Origin: Andalucia godoyi
Lineage: Eukaryota > Discoba > Jakobea > Jakobida > Andaluciidae
NCBI GenBank assembly: GCA_009859145.1
Contig: VRVR01000051.1
Span: 171,155-235,154 of the forward strand
DNA length: 64,000 bases
Direction of reading: 5' to 3'
Shown here one piece after another: positions 48,863 through 58,959 of the stretch (position 1 is its first letter; every line of letters starts with the position of its first letter). The notes beneath the pieces are model-generated. The model was not told the DNA's origin. It did no database searches and was given only the letters and a program-made list of their open reading frames with translations. The position numbers were made by a program, and so were the translations under genes.

Positions 48863-50494
48863 TCAGATTTCTGGAATCTGAAAACTGGACAAGACGGGGA
48901 AGCGGCTGGCGGACGAATGCTGCACATGCTCATGTTCATGCGCATGCGCCACTTGAGATAACCACGTAGAAATGTATCCCTTTGTCAATAAAACACTGTT
49001 CTCTTCTTTTGGTTCTTCAGCGAATTTAGACACCGCAGACGGCGCCGTTGGCTTCGATTCGGAGGACAGTGGGAGCTGCGTCGCCGAGGATGCAGCAGAC
49101 TTACTCGGCTCGGTGCTCGGTGCTGGTGAGACTGGGTTACTTGCAGAGGGGCTTTTGGACATTAGGGGATTGGAGAAATCTTCTTCTTCCCAACCATCGT
49201 CGTCATCCCCAACCACAGAGACATCCGTCGTCATGTCGTGACGGACAAGCGCAGAGTTGAATGCTGGAGCTGGAACAGAAACTGGAGCCGGAGCCGGAGC
49301 CGGAGCCAGAGGGGTCGTGGTGGCGGCAGCAGCAGTGCCGGGTGCTGCAGCTGACTTGGAAGGAGAAGTGCTTCGCGGAGCGGCTGGAGAGGATATCTTC
49401 GACGGAACTGCGGATGCGGCTGAACCCGAACCGAGCGTCATCAGCTCCTTGTCTTCCAACGGAGTCATGTTCTCCCGAAGAGATATGCGGACGAGGCTCC
49501 GGTAGCGCTGCAGCAGAACAATCAGCGGCTTGTACACCTTGATGTCCTGCATGGACCAGTGCATGTCGAGCATCACATCGATTTCGCGAAGCATTGGCAA
49601 GCGGAAGGCCGCTTGCAGATCCCAATCAGAGATGCGACCCCGGACCGTGTGGATATTCGGGGCGTCGATCCCGCACAAGAATGGAAATGTCCGAAGCGAC
49701 AGGAGACTGGTGCTGCCCGAGTCTGGTCGAGCGACAGACACCAACGAAGGCAGTCGTGGCAACCGTGCATCCATTCCAGACATTTTCTTTGATATCTTGT
49801 TTTCTATCGTCATTACACTGTACCGCGCACAAGATTCATTCAACAGCAGCGTCGAACGAACTCGGCATCCGATGAAGACGTGCGTCAGCGTGATCGGAAG
49901 ACTTTTGAGTTCCAACAGGAACAGAGGCACGTTCCCCGAGTCAAGGTGCAAATGTCTCAGGCGCTTGCACGACTTCAGGTCGACGGCGATAACGCCAGGT
50001 GAGTTGGAGTGCAGAATACGAACGTCGATCGACGACAGATATACCATTCTCGACGTCGCGACGTCCAGAATCTCCGAAATGCTCTCTGGTTTCATAGACT
50101 TGTGCCGTCCATCTTCCACTGAAATCTTGTCCACGTGGATCCAAAGGTTGAAATGCTTGGAAGTTCCCGCAGGAGAAGCCGCACCGTCCGACGCACCATA
50201 GGACTTTTGCCGTCTGGGACTGGAAGAAAGCAATGCAGCTTCCGCACTGCTGACGCTATCCGAAATAAGGCTCTTATCCACCCATCTGTTCTGAGCAACA
50301 ACAATGTGCCGCATAATTGTCCAGTCGTCAAGAGAGCGAATCGCCACTCGTCGGTACAGCGCTGGAGACTGGAAAATGCATCGATGCACAGTCGAACGGA
50401 TCGTGTGCAGACGCGTTCGTTCGCGAATCGAAAGGAACGACAAGATTCGCACCCAGATGTCATCAGACAAGCAGCGCGCATCTTCTCGTGACAT
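48863..50494 (-). CDS. F-box protein with leucine-rich middle region (543 aa)
   Basis: The ATG at 50494 (MSREDARCLSDDIW) places the F-box at the N-terminus (residues about 8-50: LSDDIWVRILSFLSIRERTRLHTI, then SPALYRRVAI). This would recruit a substrate to an SCF ubiquitin ligase through Skp1. The middle contains irregular leucine-rich strands (LRHLHLDSGNVPLFLLELKSLP, MLREIDVMLDMHWS, RYRSLVRISLREN). The C-terminal ~170 residues are disordered, with Pro-Ala repeats (APAPAPAPVSVPAPA) and an acidic patch (DDDDGWEEEDF). The frame is open upstream to an ATG at 50908 with a hydrophobic stretch from T/C-rich DNA; I consider that non-coding, but it cannot be excluded. Confidence 0.8.
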   Translation of the reverse strand: MSREDARCLSDDIWVRILSFLSIRERTRLHTIRSTVHRCIFQSPALYRRVAIRSLDDWTIMRHIVVAQNRWVDKSLISDSVSSAEAALLSSSPRRQKSYGASDGAASPAGTSKHFNLWIHVDKISVEDGRHKSMKPESISEILDVATSRMVYLSSIDVRILHSNSPGVIAVDLKSCKRLRHLHLDSGNVPLFLLELKSLPITLTHVFIGCRVRSTLLLNESCARYSVMTIENKISKKMSGMDARLPRLPSLVSVARPDSGSTSLLSLRTFPFLCGIDAPNIHTVRGRISDWDLQAAFRLPMLREIDVMLDMHWSMQDIKVYKPLIVLLQRYRSLVRISLRENMTPLEDKELMTLGSGSAASAVPSKISSPAAPRSTSPSKSAAAPGTAAAATTTPLAPAPAPAPVSVPAPAFNSALVRHDMTTDVSVVGDDDDGWEEEDFSNPLMSKSPSASNPVSPAPSTEPSKSAASSATQLPLSSESKPTAPSAVSKFAEEPKEENSVLLTKGYISTWLSQVAHAHEHEHVQHSSASRFPVLSSFQIPEI

Positions 50495-51042
50495 TTCGGC
50501 GGACTTTCTTTTTCGTCTGTTTGGTACGCTTCGTCGTGCCGCGTATTTTTCTTCCCCCCTATGTCCTTGTAGTTCTTTTTCGGTTATGCAGAGGTTCGAA
50601 AAGGCCAAGCCTCCAAACGAACCAGCCGTCGTTGCTGGGGTAAACCGGGGCATTTTTTTTTTTGCAGCACTGCAGAGAATTACAGCGGCCCAAAGCGGCC
50701 TTTCCTCGAGCTTCGGACAATGCATGACGATGCTTACGCAGGTAATCAAAAAATAAATAGAATGAAAAGAAATGAAAAGAAAAGAAAGAACGAACATTTC
50801 GTGCAGGACCTGTGGGCAGAAGGTCTTTGGGAGCTTGAGCGTGTGTTGGATGGCTTCGAAAAGCACGACGGAATACCTTTGATACGCGCGGGTGGGAACG
50901 TTTTTCATTTTACGGGGGGGGGGAAGGGAAAAGAAAAGAGGCCGGGGGGAAAAGAGGGATTGGGGAAACTCCGAAGAAGAAGAAAAAATAATGGAAAAAA
51001 AAAACTAAAAATGCGAGAGCACATGCAGTGAACAAGGACACG
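50495..51042. other. Upstream region of F-box gene
   Basis: The 548 bp include AAAAG-rich DNA (50760-50795 and 50975-51010) and a G-run at 50916-50923. An open frame continues through part of it in phase with the F-box protein, but it looks like promoter DNA. Confidence 0.4.
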
Positions 51043-52509
51043 TTACTTCTCTTCGACGCGCTCAATAATGGCGACGCCGCCCATTCCGCCTGCAGCGCAC
51101 ACCGACAGCAGCGCATATCGCTTTCCTGTTCTACGAAGTTGGTTGGATGCCGATGCAACGAGTCTTCCACCAGTCGCCGCGAATGGGTGTCCAATAGCAA
51201 TCGACGAGCCGCATGGGTTGATCTTCTCAAGCGGGATCTTACCGATGACCTTCTTGCCGGCTGGCAGATATTCCTGGGGAATTCTCTTCGCACAAAATTC
51301 TTCATTTGCGAGAACAGCCACCGTGCACAACACCTGCGCCGCGAACGCCTCGTGAAGCTCAAATATGTCAATGTCGTCGAGCGTGAGGCCAGCGTCAAAC
51401 AACGCCCGGGGGATGGCCAGCGCTGGAGCCAGAAGCAACTGCGGATACGGATCCACTGCACAGTTGATGAACGCGACGAGACGAATATCCGTTGGAAGCC
51501 CCAGTGCCTTGGCCTTTGCTTCCGACACGACAAGCACGGCGGAGCCGCCATCCGTTAATGGGGACGAGGTTGCGGCTGTAACAGACGCTTCAGCCCCCGA
51601 ACGGAAACACGGACGAAGTTTCGACATCTTTCCGGAAATCTCCGGTCCGTTCGTGAGAGCGTCCTTGCGCACAATATTATCTTCAGACAACAGCTGTGCA
51701 GGATTGCGGGCCGATGGAACGGGCACAATCTCTTCGGCGAGGTAACCGTGCTTCTGTGCGGCAGCGGCCTTTGCGTGTGAAGACAGTGCGAATGCGTCTT
51801 GCGCAGACCGCGAGATTCCGTTAATTTCAGCCATTAGATCTGCGTGATATCCCATCTTCTTTCCGGTCGAGCGCTCTGCGATTTGCGGAGGAGACGGCAT
51901 CCAGGAAAGAGGCGAGCCCGCCATCTTGAAGAACGAAATCACCTTGGCAATTGGCGACTGCGACTTTCCCGCGTACTGCAGCATCGCCAAAGCATGAGTC
52001 AGGTGTCTTGGAAGCGGCAACTCGCCGTTGGACATGGAGTCCGAACCGCCAGCAATGACCACATCCGCATCGCCGTGTTCAATTCGGGACACCGCCAGCT
52101 CGATTGCCTCGAGTCCTGACAAGCATGCACGGGAGACCGTCACACCATGAATGTGCGGCGGAAGATTCAGATCCACCACGATTTCCCGAGCAATGTTTGG
52201 CGCAGCGGTGTTGAGCACAACATTTCCCCAGATGATCTCGTCAACCGCAGTCGCCGGCAGTTTTTCGCGGTACTTGTGCAGAAGACCACGAACGGAATGG
52301 ACGCCGAGATCAATCGACGTGAGATGCATCACGTCGGAAAATGCCTTTCGAAACGGTGTTCGGACACCTCCCACAATCACTGCGCGCTGCGGACGCTTCG
52401 ACGACGATCCAACAAAAGAAGCTGCGGCCTGCGGTTCCGACAGCGAGCCAGACGCAAGATGCGATGAAAGCACTGCAATTCGCCGGTGGGCCGATTCGGA
52501 CTCGCTCAT
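51043..52509 (-). CDS. Thiolase (acetyl-CoA acyltransferase, HADHB/FadI-like) with a PTS2-like N-terminus
   Basis: The 488-residue protein is a degradative-type thiolase that cleaves 3-ketoacyl-CoA in beta-oxidation. The catalytic residues are Cys129 in SRACLSG, the His of HEAFAAQ, the His of IAIGHPFAATGGR, and the second Cys in VCAAGGMGG. The overall sequence resembles the mitochondrial trifunctional beta subunit (RTPFRKAF, LTDGGSAVLVVSE, QLLLAPALAIP, DIDIFELHEAF). The N-terminal extension contains R10-I-A-V-L-S-S-H-L18, which fits the PTS2 nonapeptide, so peroxisomal import is predicted. It pairs in function with the ACAD11-like protein and the acyl-CoA synthetase in this window. Confidence 0.94.
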   Translation of the reverse strand: MSESESAHRRIAVLSSHLASGSLSEPQAAASFVGSSSKRPQRAVIVGGVRTPFRKAFSDVMHLTSIDLGVHSVRGLLHKYREKLPATAVDEIIWGNVVLNTAAPNIAREIVVDLNLPPHIHGVTVSRACLSGLEAIELAVSRIEHGDADVVIAGGSDSMSNGELPLPRHLTHALAMLQYAGKSQSPIAKVISFFKMAGSPLSWMPSPPQIAERSTGKKMGYHADLMAEINGISRSAQDAFALSSHAKAAAAQKHGYLAEEIVPVPSARNPAQLLSEDNIVRKDALTNGPEISGKMSKLRPCFRSGAEASVTAATSSPLTDGGSAVLVVSEAKAKALGLPTDIRLVAFINCAVDPYPQLLLAPALAIPRALFDAGLTLDDIDIFELHEAFAAQVLCTVAVLANEEFCAKRIPQEYLPAGKKVIGKIPLEKINPCGSSIAIGHPFAATGGRLVASASNQLRRTGKRYALLSVCAAGGMGGVAIIERVEEK

Positions 52510-52790
52510 TCCTCAACCTCGACACAGCCTGGGGGTTCCGTCGCTCTGTACAGAAAGCACTCCGCGAGACGTTGTCCAAAAAAAAAACAAGCAAACAACA
52601 ACAAACACAAAAACACAAAAGAAAAACACACCCAAAACACACCCAAAACACACCTAGTCACAACAATAATGCTAGCTGTGGAAAAGAACGCCAGCGAGTC
52701 AAGTCTGTCGATCCGCCAATTTTCGCCGTGCACAAAAGAAACAGTTGCATAACAGTGATGGAGCCGCGGCTCGGACGGCCTCATGTCGAG

Positions 52791-52863
52791 TCGCCCATAG
52801 TTTAGGTGGTTATGACACATCCCTCTCAAGGATGAGACCCGGGTTCGAGTCCCGGTGGGCGAG
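52791..52863 (+). tRNA. tRNA-Glu (anticodon CTC)
   Basis: A 73-nt cloverleaf: acceptor TCGCCCA pairs with TGGGCGA, anticodon stem CATCC/GGATG with loop CTCTCAA (CTC), and T arm CCGGGTTCGAGTCCCGG. No intron. A T-run at 52873-52880 can terminate RNA polymerase III. Confidence 0.97.
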
Positions 52864-53009
52864 TCAACTCCATTTTTTTTCCTCACTACAGCAGCATGAT
52901 CGGATATTTCTTGAGCATTGGAACCTCCCCAAAAACGTACCGAAACTCGACCATCCAGCAAACCCACCAAACATCAACGAGCATGTGGTGCCTTCTTCTC
53001 TTCCCTCGC

Positions 53010-53051
<42 letters not shown>

Positions 53052-53289
53052 GGCTTGGTTTGAACAGTGCGTTTCTTTTTTTCTTTCTTTTTGGTCGAGG
53101 CTCCGATTCTGGTTTGATTTGTACTGATAACAGAAGTTCGCTGACTGCATGCGACTGCCGCGCAGTTCATTATTAGCTAGATTCGCTCTTTCCATTCAGT
53201 CGCGGTCCCAGCAGAAGCAGCGCTACTCCAAGAAAACCTGCTCGACACCGCTATTTTCGCTCGGGCGGCATCGTACGAAATACAGCAAC
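52864..53289. promoter_or_regulatory. Region upstream of lipin
   Basis: The 426 bp contains a GT repeat (about 53014-53048). An open frame runs in phase into lipin from 53149 but lacks lipin-like sequence before the Met at 53290. Confidence 0.45.
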
Positions 53290-55704
53290 ATGACTTCGTG
53301 GTTGGGAAGCATTGGTGGCCTTTTCGAAGGCGCGTATTCGCAGATGGAAATGCTTTCGGGGGCGATTGATGTCTTGATTATCGAGCATGACGACGGGTCT
53401 TTGAAGTCGTCGCCTTTCCACGTGCGGTTCGGCCGGCTGAAGTGCCTGCGATCAAGAGAAAAACTTGTTCGACTGCGCGTCAATGGCGAGCTCACAAACA
53501 TTCACATGAAGATTGGCTATGCAGGTGAAGCGTTTTTCATCCACGACGACCCTTCGCTTTCTGGCCAGTACAGGTTGCAAAGCGAGCAGAAGAAGCATGA
53601 ACACGATCATGATCGTGATCGTAGTGCGTCAATGGAAGTGCAGAATGACCTGCCTCGCGATGTTTTGAGACGTGAGCGCGACCTTGAGAAGGGCTCGATG
53701 CAAGGCGTTGCGGGGGCTGTGGTTGAAGACCAGAGCCTGCGCACCCAGCAGTCGGCTACAGCACACTCTGCGTCGCTAGTGGAAGCAGACACGGCGTTGC
53801 TTCTCAAGAATCTATCCCGCGAGGGTCTTGCGAGTCACGAGGAGTTGGTCGGAGCAACCGATTCGGATCCGGCATCTCGAATGTCTCGTGTTTCGTCCGA
53901 GACAAGCTTTACTCTTGAGGATCCTGGAAGGCACTCTCCGGTGACATCGGCATCGACGTCTGGATCGCCGTCTGGGATAAGGAAAGGCTCGCCGGACAGG
54001 GCAGTCTCCAAGTCCAGTGGCCATCATATGGATGAAGAAGATATGATGTGGAGGTTTGACGAAGAGGACGAGCAAGCCGAAAGAGTCGCTGCGGTAGGAG
54101 GGGAAATGGCAGGGGTAGATTACGGCGGCGATAGTCGCCAGCGATCGCCCGTGGATCCGCAACCACCGTCATGCAGTTTGTTGTTGATTGATCCGGATCT
54201 CGTGGCGCCAGACAACATCACGTTTCCAAGCGATGCCCCGAGGAGGTCATATTCACCGAATCCCCTTGGACCATCGGCAGAAATGGCGTCAGATCAGATT
54301 CCTGGCGGGACAGAGTATCTGAACGTTCCTGTCCGGAAGGTCGAGTCGGATTTGCTTTCCACAACGTCCTCCAGGAACATATCACCGGCAACCTCTCCAA
54401 CTGCGTCCCAGGCCGGATCTCCGGGTCGCTCACCAACTCTCCGATCGTTCTTTTCCTGGCTTTCAGGAAGGGAAAAGGCTCCGCCTGCTTCCGAATCGCC
54501 GTCGCTTCTGCGAGAGAACAGCAGCAGCAGCAGCAGCACAGACTCCATGTCATCAGCTGGATCTCCGCTTACTACACAGTCGGAATCGAATGCAAAGCAC
54601 ATGATTGCGAGTGTTGCTAGAAAGACGGAACCGCGAAAGCTCGGTTTTAATCTCATGGGGCGGTCTGCTGCAAAGGAAAAGGACAACAAGTCGTTTCTGC
54701 TGTCAGATTCCGAACAGGTGGCAGCAGCAGCAGCCATCCTCGATACTGCCAAGCGAGCAGAAGACACTGAAAAGGAGGCCAAGGCCGTGGGCAATGACGA
54801 CCTCAACAAGCTCATGCGCAAAGTAGAAACCTTGAACGTCCGAACCGCACAAGCTGCAGCAACAAAGTTTGAGCCCAGTCTGACACCAAAGGACGAGGAC
54901 TTGAAGGAGCTGCGGAAGTTTCTCAAGCCGGGCGCGAACTCGATTGAGTTTGAAGTGTTTTCCCGGATTCAGGGCACCCAGAGAGTGTCGTCTCGCCTGT
55001 TTCTTTGGCCTGCGTCTGCAAGAGTGGTTATCAGTGACGTCGACGGCACGATCACGAAGTCGGATTTAATGGGTCAGATACTGCCGCTGTTCGGCAAGGA
55101 CTGGACGCACTCCGGCATTGGTGATTTTTATTCAAACGTGCTGAAGAACGGATATTCATTCTTGTACCTGACGACTCGATCGATTGTGCAAGCGAACATG
55201 ACCACCAAGCTGATTCAAAGTGCGAATCTGCCAGAGGGTCCCGTATTAACCTCTCCAGATTTGATCCTGCATTGCTTGGCCCGCGAAGTCATTCTGCGAA
55301 CGCCTCAGGAATTCAAGATCGCTGCACTCCGCAAAGTTCAGAGTTTGTTTCCTCCTGCGCGTGCCCCCCACGTGTTTTATGCGGGATTTGGCAACCGCCC
55401 GACAGACCAGCTGTCTTACGAAACCGTGGGCGTCCCTGCATCCAAGGTGTTTTTGATTGATACAAAGTCGCACCTGAAGATCCTGCACACGCAGTTTGAA
55501 TCGTACACTGGATTGAACGACGCGGTGGACCATTTGTTTCCGCCAGTTCGGCCTATTTCTTCGTCTCTCGGGAAGAAATCCGAAGATGTGCAGCCTGCGA
55601 CGTCTGCATACGCCGATTTCATGTACTGGAAAGGCGAAAATAACTGGCTGGTGGATTTGGAGAAGGAGATCCTTGCTGCGGACAAGGCGAAAGGGACAAA
55701 GTAA
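53290..55704 (+). CDS. LPIN: Lipin / phosphatidate phosphatase (PAH1)
   Basis: From the ATG at 53290 (MTSWLGSIGGLFEGAY) the protein has 804 residues. Lipin dephosphorylates phosphatidate to diacylglycerol at the ER or nuclear envelope, feeding triacylglycerol and phospholipid synthesis. The N-lipin domain is clear (LSGAIDVLIIEHDDGSLKSS, PFHVRFGRLKCLRSREK, GEAFFIHDD). The C-lipin domain starts near residue 550 and has the HAD motif DVDGT (Asp583, Asp585) within VVISDVDGTITKSDLMGQ, then YLTTRSIVQ-type motif, FYAGFGNRPTDQLSY and VFLIDTKSHLK. The middle ~400 residues are disordered and Ser-rich, likely phosphoregulated. The upstream in-frame codons (from 53149) are not lipin-like. Confidence 0.97.
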   Translation: MTSWLGSIGGLFEGAYSQMEMLSGAIDVLIIEHDDGSLKSSPFHVRFGRLKCLRSREKLVRLRVNGELTNIHMKIGYAGEAFFIHDDPSLSGQYRLQSEQKKHEHDHDRDRSASMEVQNDLPRDVLRRERDLEKGSMQGVAGAVVEDQSLRTQQSATAHSASLVEADTALLLKNLSREGLASHEELVGATDSDPASRMSRVSSETSFTLEDPGRHSPVTSASTSGSPSGIRKGSPDRAVSKSSGHHMDEEDMMWRFDEEDEQAERVAAVGGEMAGVDYGGDSRQRSPVDPQPPSCSLLLIDPDLVAPDNITFPSDAPRRSYSPNPLGPSAEMASDQIPGGTEYLNVPVRKVESDLLSTTSSRNISPATSPTASQAGSPGRSPTLRSFFSWLSGREKAPPASESPSLLRENSSSSSSTDSMSSAGSPLTTQSESNAKHMIASVARKTEPRKLGFNLMGRSAAKEKDNKSFLLSDSEQVAAAAAILDTAKRAEDTEKEAKAVGNDDLNKLMRKVETLNVRTAQAAATKFEPSLTPKDEDLKELRKFLKPGANSIEFEVFSRIQGTQRVSSRLFLWPASARVVISDVDGTITKSDLMGQILPLFGKDWTHSGIGDFYSNVLKNGYSFLYLTTRSIVQANMTTKLIQSANLPEGPVLTSPDLILHCLAREVILRTPQEFKIAALRKVQSLFPPARAPHVFYAGFGNRPTDQLSYETVGVPASKVFLIDTKSHLKILHTQFESYTGLNDAVDHLFPPVRPISSSLGKKSEDVQPATSAYADFMYWKGENNWLVDLEKEILAADKAKGTK

Positions 55705-55818
55705 GAAAGCGTCGAATCGATGACGTTATGGTGGGGTGGGGGATCAAATACCTTTTATTGATACACGGCACGGGGGGCAGAGACCACCCAGTGGCAAAAA
55801 ACGCCGAGCACGTGGCAA

Positions 55819-56487
55819 CTACTGCTTCTCAATGATGTCGCGCACCTTGGCGAGAGACAACGGGTTCTTGACGGCAACTGCGTTGACCACCGGTGCCGGG
55901 ATCCAGCCCTTGGGGTCCACCGCAGTGACAGACGTGACGAATGTCTTGTTGGGGTCCTCAGGAGAAGGACGGAAGACCCAGCCAGACTGCTTCGTATCCG
56001 CGCGCACAACACCCTTGACTTCTGGTGCTGATGCATGAGTGGTGCTGACCGCCACAATGACCCACGATCCATCTTCCATTTTCTTGACATACCGTCCTGT
56101 CACAAAGTCTCTCTGAGAAACCATCATCGCCGGAGACTTGTACAACGCGTACTCAATCAAGGACTTTTCCTCGGCGGTATCCAGCAGGGTGTCAAGCAAG
56201 CGGCCTTCCTGCAAAGTGTCGTCCCACAGACGACGGTGGTTTACCGTGTCATAGATGAACAAAGCAACTTCGCTCGCTGGCTTGTTGATCACAACAGTGC
56301 CCTTCACCGCAGTAAACGCTGATCCAGCATCCTTCTTTCGGTACACTCTTACTCCGTTCTCCGCCTTCACAAACTCGTAGCCCGATGCCGTATCTGGGTC
56401 CGTTCCTTCCGCAGCGCCAATCGGGCTCGGGCAAAGCGCAACGATCGCCGCGACATCCGCTCGCAGAATCTCAAGTATGTCCGTCAT
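55819..56487 (-). CDS. START-domain lipid-binding protein (222 aa)
   Basis: The ATG at 56487 (MTDILEILRADVAA) starts an essentially stand-alone START domain. Recognisable segments are GVRVYRKKDAGSAFTAVKGTVVINKPASEV (split here by its GTV strand), VNHRRLWDDTLQEGRLLDTL, SPAMMVSQRDFVTGRY, SGWVFRPSPEDPNKTFVTSVTAVDPKGWIP and the C-terminal helix AVAVKNPLSLAKVRDIIEKQ that caps the lipid pocket. It probably carries a phospholipid or sterol between membranes in the cytosol; the ligand cannot be told. It lies tail to tail with lipin, 114 bp apart. Confidence 0.92.
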   Translation of the reverse strand: MTDILEILRADVAAIVALCPSPIGAAEGTDPDTASGYEFVKAENGVRVYRKKDAGSAFTAVKGTVVINKPASEVALFIYDTVNHRRLWDDTLQEGRLLDTLLDTAEEKSLIEYALYKSPAMMVSQRDFVTGRYVKKMEDGSWVIVAVSTTHASAPEVKGVVRADTKQSGWVFRPSPEDPNKTFVTSVTAVDPKGWIPAPVVNAVAVKNPLSLAKVRDIIEKQ

Positions 56488-57121
56488 CCTTTGATTCACA
56501 CGCGTTATGGCAAGTACAATCGGGAGTGGGGGGTGAGGGAAGTCTTATAAATAATATGCATAAATGAAGAAAGGAGAAGAATGATCAGAAAAGAGCAGAG
56601 AGAGGCAAGGAGGTCTTTTGCTTTCAAGTTGGATTCCCGAATTCCCGAATTCCCCCAATTTTCCCGATCAATCCTCAAGCTGCGAATGCGAGCCGGGTGC
56701 AGGAAACGGGGTGGTACGACTGCGGCAGAAGCGGTTGCACTCCGTGTCGGGGACCAGCATGGAGATGCATCATGCAGCGCAGCGCACAGACGCAGCAGAA
56801 GCAGATTCACAATCACTGCTTTTTGGAAACTAATGATGCCGATAGTCACAGGACTATGTACCATCGAAGTGTCATGCCCGAAACTGCAGATGCGCTTGTG
56901 ACTTGCAGCTAATTATTATTAAGTATTTTATTATTTTTCTCATTACTATTATTTTGTTTTGTTCGGCTTCATGCTAGCTTGCGAGTTTCGCAAAAACTGA
57001 CACGAGTGATGGGTGGGTGAGGCGATAATGACGCCAATTCATGCATGGGGTGTTTCGAAAAAATTAAATTAATTAAATTAAAAATGATAAGAACCAATAA
57101 AAATGCACATGCTGTATTCAT
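56488..57121. other. Gap with weak frames only
   Basis: This 634 bp has a GC-richer part (56660-56900) open in more than one frame, including one with WYDCGRSGCTPC from a GTG. No ATG-started or recognisable gene could be supported. The rest is AT-rich. Confidence 0.35.
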
Positions 57122-58480
57122 TCATTCTTCTTCTTCTTCGTCGTCGTCGTCGTTACGGCTGTCAGGATCGTCATCCTCCGCTTCGGCGACATTAAACGTG
57201 CTTCTGCCAATGCCGACAACTTGGCCCTTGTCAGAAACTGCAAATTCAGCAAACAATTCGCTTAGCGCATCTGTATGCACATCGTAGTTCTCCGCGTCTT
57301 TTCCAAGAATATGGCCACGAACCACATCCGGTTGGATACCATTGCTTGCGGCCCCGTCGCCGCTTTGAATCCGGCGCCAGGCCTTTTTGAGTTCGCGAAT
57401 GGACCACTGGATGACCAGCGGTCCGTATCTCGACTGAACATGCGCAAAATTCTCCCAGTCTCCGGCTTTTGAACAAATCAAAATTGCCGGTAGCAACTGG
57501 CACTTTGATGCAGCTGCTGGGTCTCTCAGCTCAAGTTCTCTTTTCATTTCGACAGCTTCGATCGGCAACATGAGACGGAGAACTGCCGGTTTGGTCTTCT
57601 TTTTGGCGCCAGAAGGGCCATACTCCGTCCATTCCGAATTTCCGTTGACGAAGTGGACTCCAAGCACCATGTCCTTCGTTGTCCACAGCACCCATCTTCC
57701 TTGCGGATCAATGCACAAGCCATTCTTCACGGGATTTCCAACGCCGGTATCAATCAGCAGGTCTGCGTTTCCATTGCCTCCGAAATTTCGAATGTAGAAG
57801 CGCACAGCGCCCTTTGCATCCAGTGTAACCACCTGGCCGTCTCCATTCGTCTTTGCATCCGCGTACTCATGAACAGTCTTCAACGTCACGGACAAGTCGT
57901 TCCTGAGCAGTCGGGAGAGCTCATCGGACGGAAGACGAATGTCGAACGTCTTGATAGCAACTGTCTGTGAAGCAGCCTTTGCACCGTCTTCTGCATGGGC
58001 ATCATACACCGCAACGATGGAATGCACGGGGTTTCCTCCAGCATGCGAAATGTATCCCTCGTCATACGCATGATTATGGATCAATGCAAAGTCGGCATCC
58101 TTCCCAGACTCTGTCCTGACGTCCACAGACCCAAGAATCAACCCTCGTTCCGTGTTGAGCATCGCAAGCTGATTCAGCTTCTGTGAGTTGTGCAGCATAA
58201 AGTCGTTTCCCATATTGTGCACCAAGAGCTCGTTTGTGTGAAAGGGAGTCCGTGACTGCCCAGGCGACATCAACTCGATTCGCTTTGATGCGCTTTCCGA
58301 GTCAAGATGCGATGAAGAAAAGAAATTCACAACCGACGAATCCGCAGCTGTTACTGCAACATCTGGGCCACCCTGGTTGTAGTACGACGCAACAGCCAGA
58401 CGACTCGCAGACGCCGGCGTCGCTGGCGTCGAAATGCGTGCAGTAAACTTTCTCGAAGGAGTACAAGGCGTCGTGGACAT
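57122..58480 (-). CDS. Vid27-like beta-propeller protein (452 aa)
   Basis: The protein resembles the C-terminal WD-like domain of yeast Vid27 (vacuole import and degradation). Matching landmarks include NDFMLHNSQKLNQLAMLNTERGLIL, PVHSIVAVYD, AKGAVRFYIRNFGGN, PVKNGLCIDPQGRWVLWTTKD, a KPAVLRLMLPIEAVEM strand and GPLVIQWSIRELKK. The first ~80 residues are a Ser/Thr/Pro-rich leader, and the N-terminal PH-like part of full Vid27 is absent. The C-terminus is an Asp/Glu run. The biochemical role of the family is not established. On the coding strand a TG then AG dinucleotide tract lies just before the ATG. Confidence 0.68.
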   Translation of the reverse strand: MSTTPCTPSRKFTARISTPATPASASRLAVASYYNQGGPDVAVTAADSSVVNFFSSSHLDSESASKRIELMSPGQSRTPFHTNELLVHNMGNDFMLHNSQKLNQLAMLNTERGLILGSVDVRTESGKDADFALIHNHAYDEGYISHAGGNPVHSIVAVYDAHAEDGAKAASQTVAIKTFDIRLPSDELSRLLRNDLSVTLKTVHEYADAKTNGDGQVVTLDAKGAVRFYIRNFGGNGNADLLIDTGVGNPVKNGLCIDPQGRWVLWTTKDMVLGVHFVNGNSEWTEYGPSGAKKKTKPAVLRLMLPIEAVEMKRELELRDPAAASKCQLLPAILICSKAGDWENFAHVQSRYGPLVIQWSIRELKKAWRRIQSGDGAASNGIQPDVVRGHILGKDAENYDVHTDALSELFAEFAVSDKGQVVGIGRSTFNVAEAEDDDPDSRNDDDDEEEEE

Positions 58481-58516
58481 TTCGACGTTTTCGGCAAATT
58501 CTCTCTCTCTCTCTCA

Positions 58517-58554
<38 letters not shown>

Positions 58555-58959
58555 AAACAATTATAACAATTATAAATAAAAACAATTATTATCTCTCCTT
58601 TTGAAATTGAGCAAATTCAGAGAGGACTATGGAAAACAAAACGGAACACAAAAAGAAAATGAAATGAAAGAAATAAAGTGAAAGAATAGAGGAACAGAGG
58701 AAAAGAGGAACAGAGGAAAGAACCGGTGGCTGGTGACCACGTCCCTCACCGTACTCTACTCCACTCACGCCAGAAATTTCAGGTAGTGCTGCTCCGGTCG
58801 CCTTTTTTCATTCACACCAGTCCGTCGTCATCCATTTGGTTTTTTTTTTTTTTTTTGGGGTGCGTGTGTGTGTGTGTGTGTGCTGATTTTGTTTTGTTTA
58901 AATAATGACTGACGCCCAGGAAACTGCTTCGACCCTTCCCGAGTCCGTACACAATCCGG
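58481..58959. other. Gap with dinucleotide tracts and a T-run
   Basis: The 479 bp holds a CT/CA tract (58500-58556), A-rich DNA with GAGGAACA-type repeats (58680-58720), a T-run (58840-58856) and a GT run (58863-58881). No gene is seen. Confidence 0.5.
58500..58556. repeat. (CT)n(CA)n microsatellite before Vid27-like start
   Basis: A CT tract with one CA interruption and then a CA tract begins 20 bp upstream of the minus-strand start at 58480; on the coding strand it reads (TG)n(AG)n. Confidence 0.95.

Noticed and set aside
48592-48969. 125-codon plus-strand frame in the gap before the F-box gene
   Set aside because: Runs antisense into the F-box coding region, no known motif; composition is not distinctive.
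50495-50908. Extension of the F-box protein to an ATG at 50908
   Set aside because: The added 138 residues include a hydrophobic run from T/C-rich promoter-like DNA and no conserved sequence; the F-box begins right after the Met at 50494.
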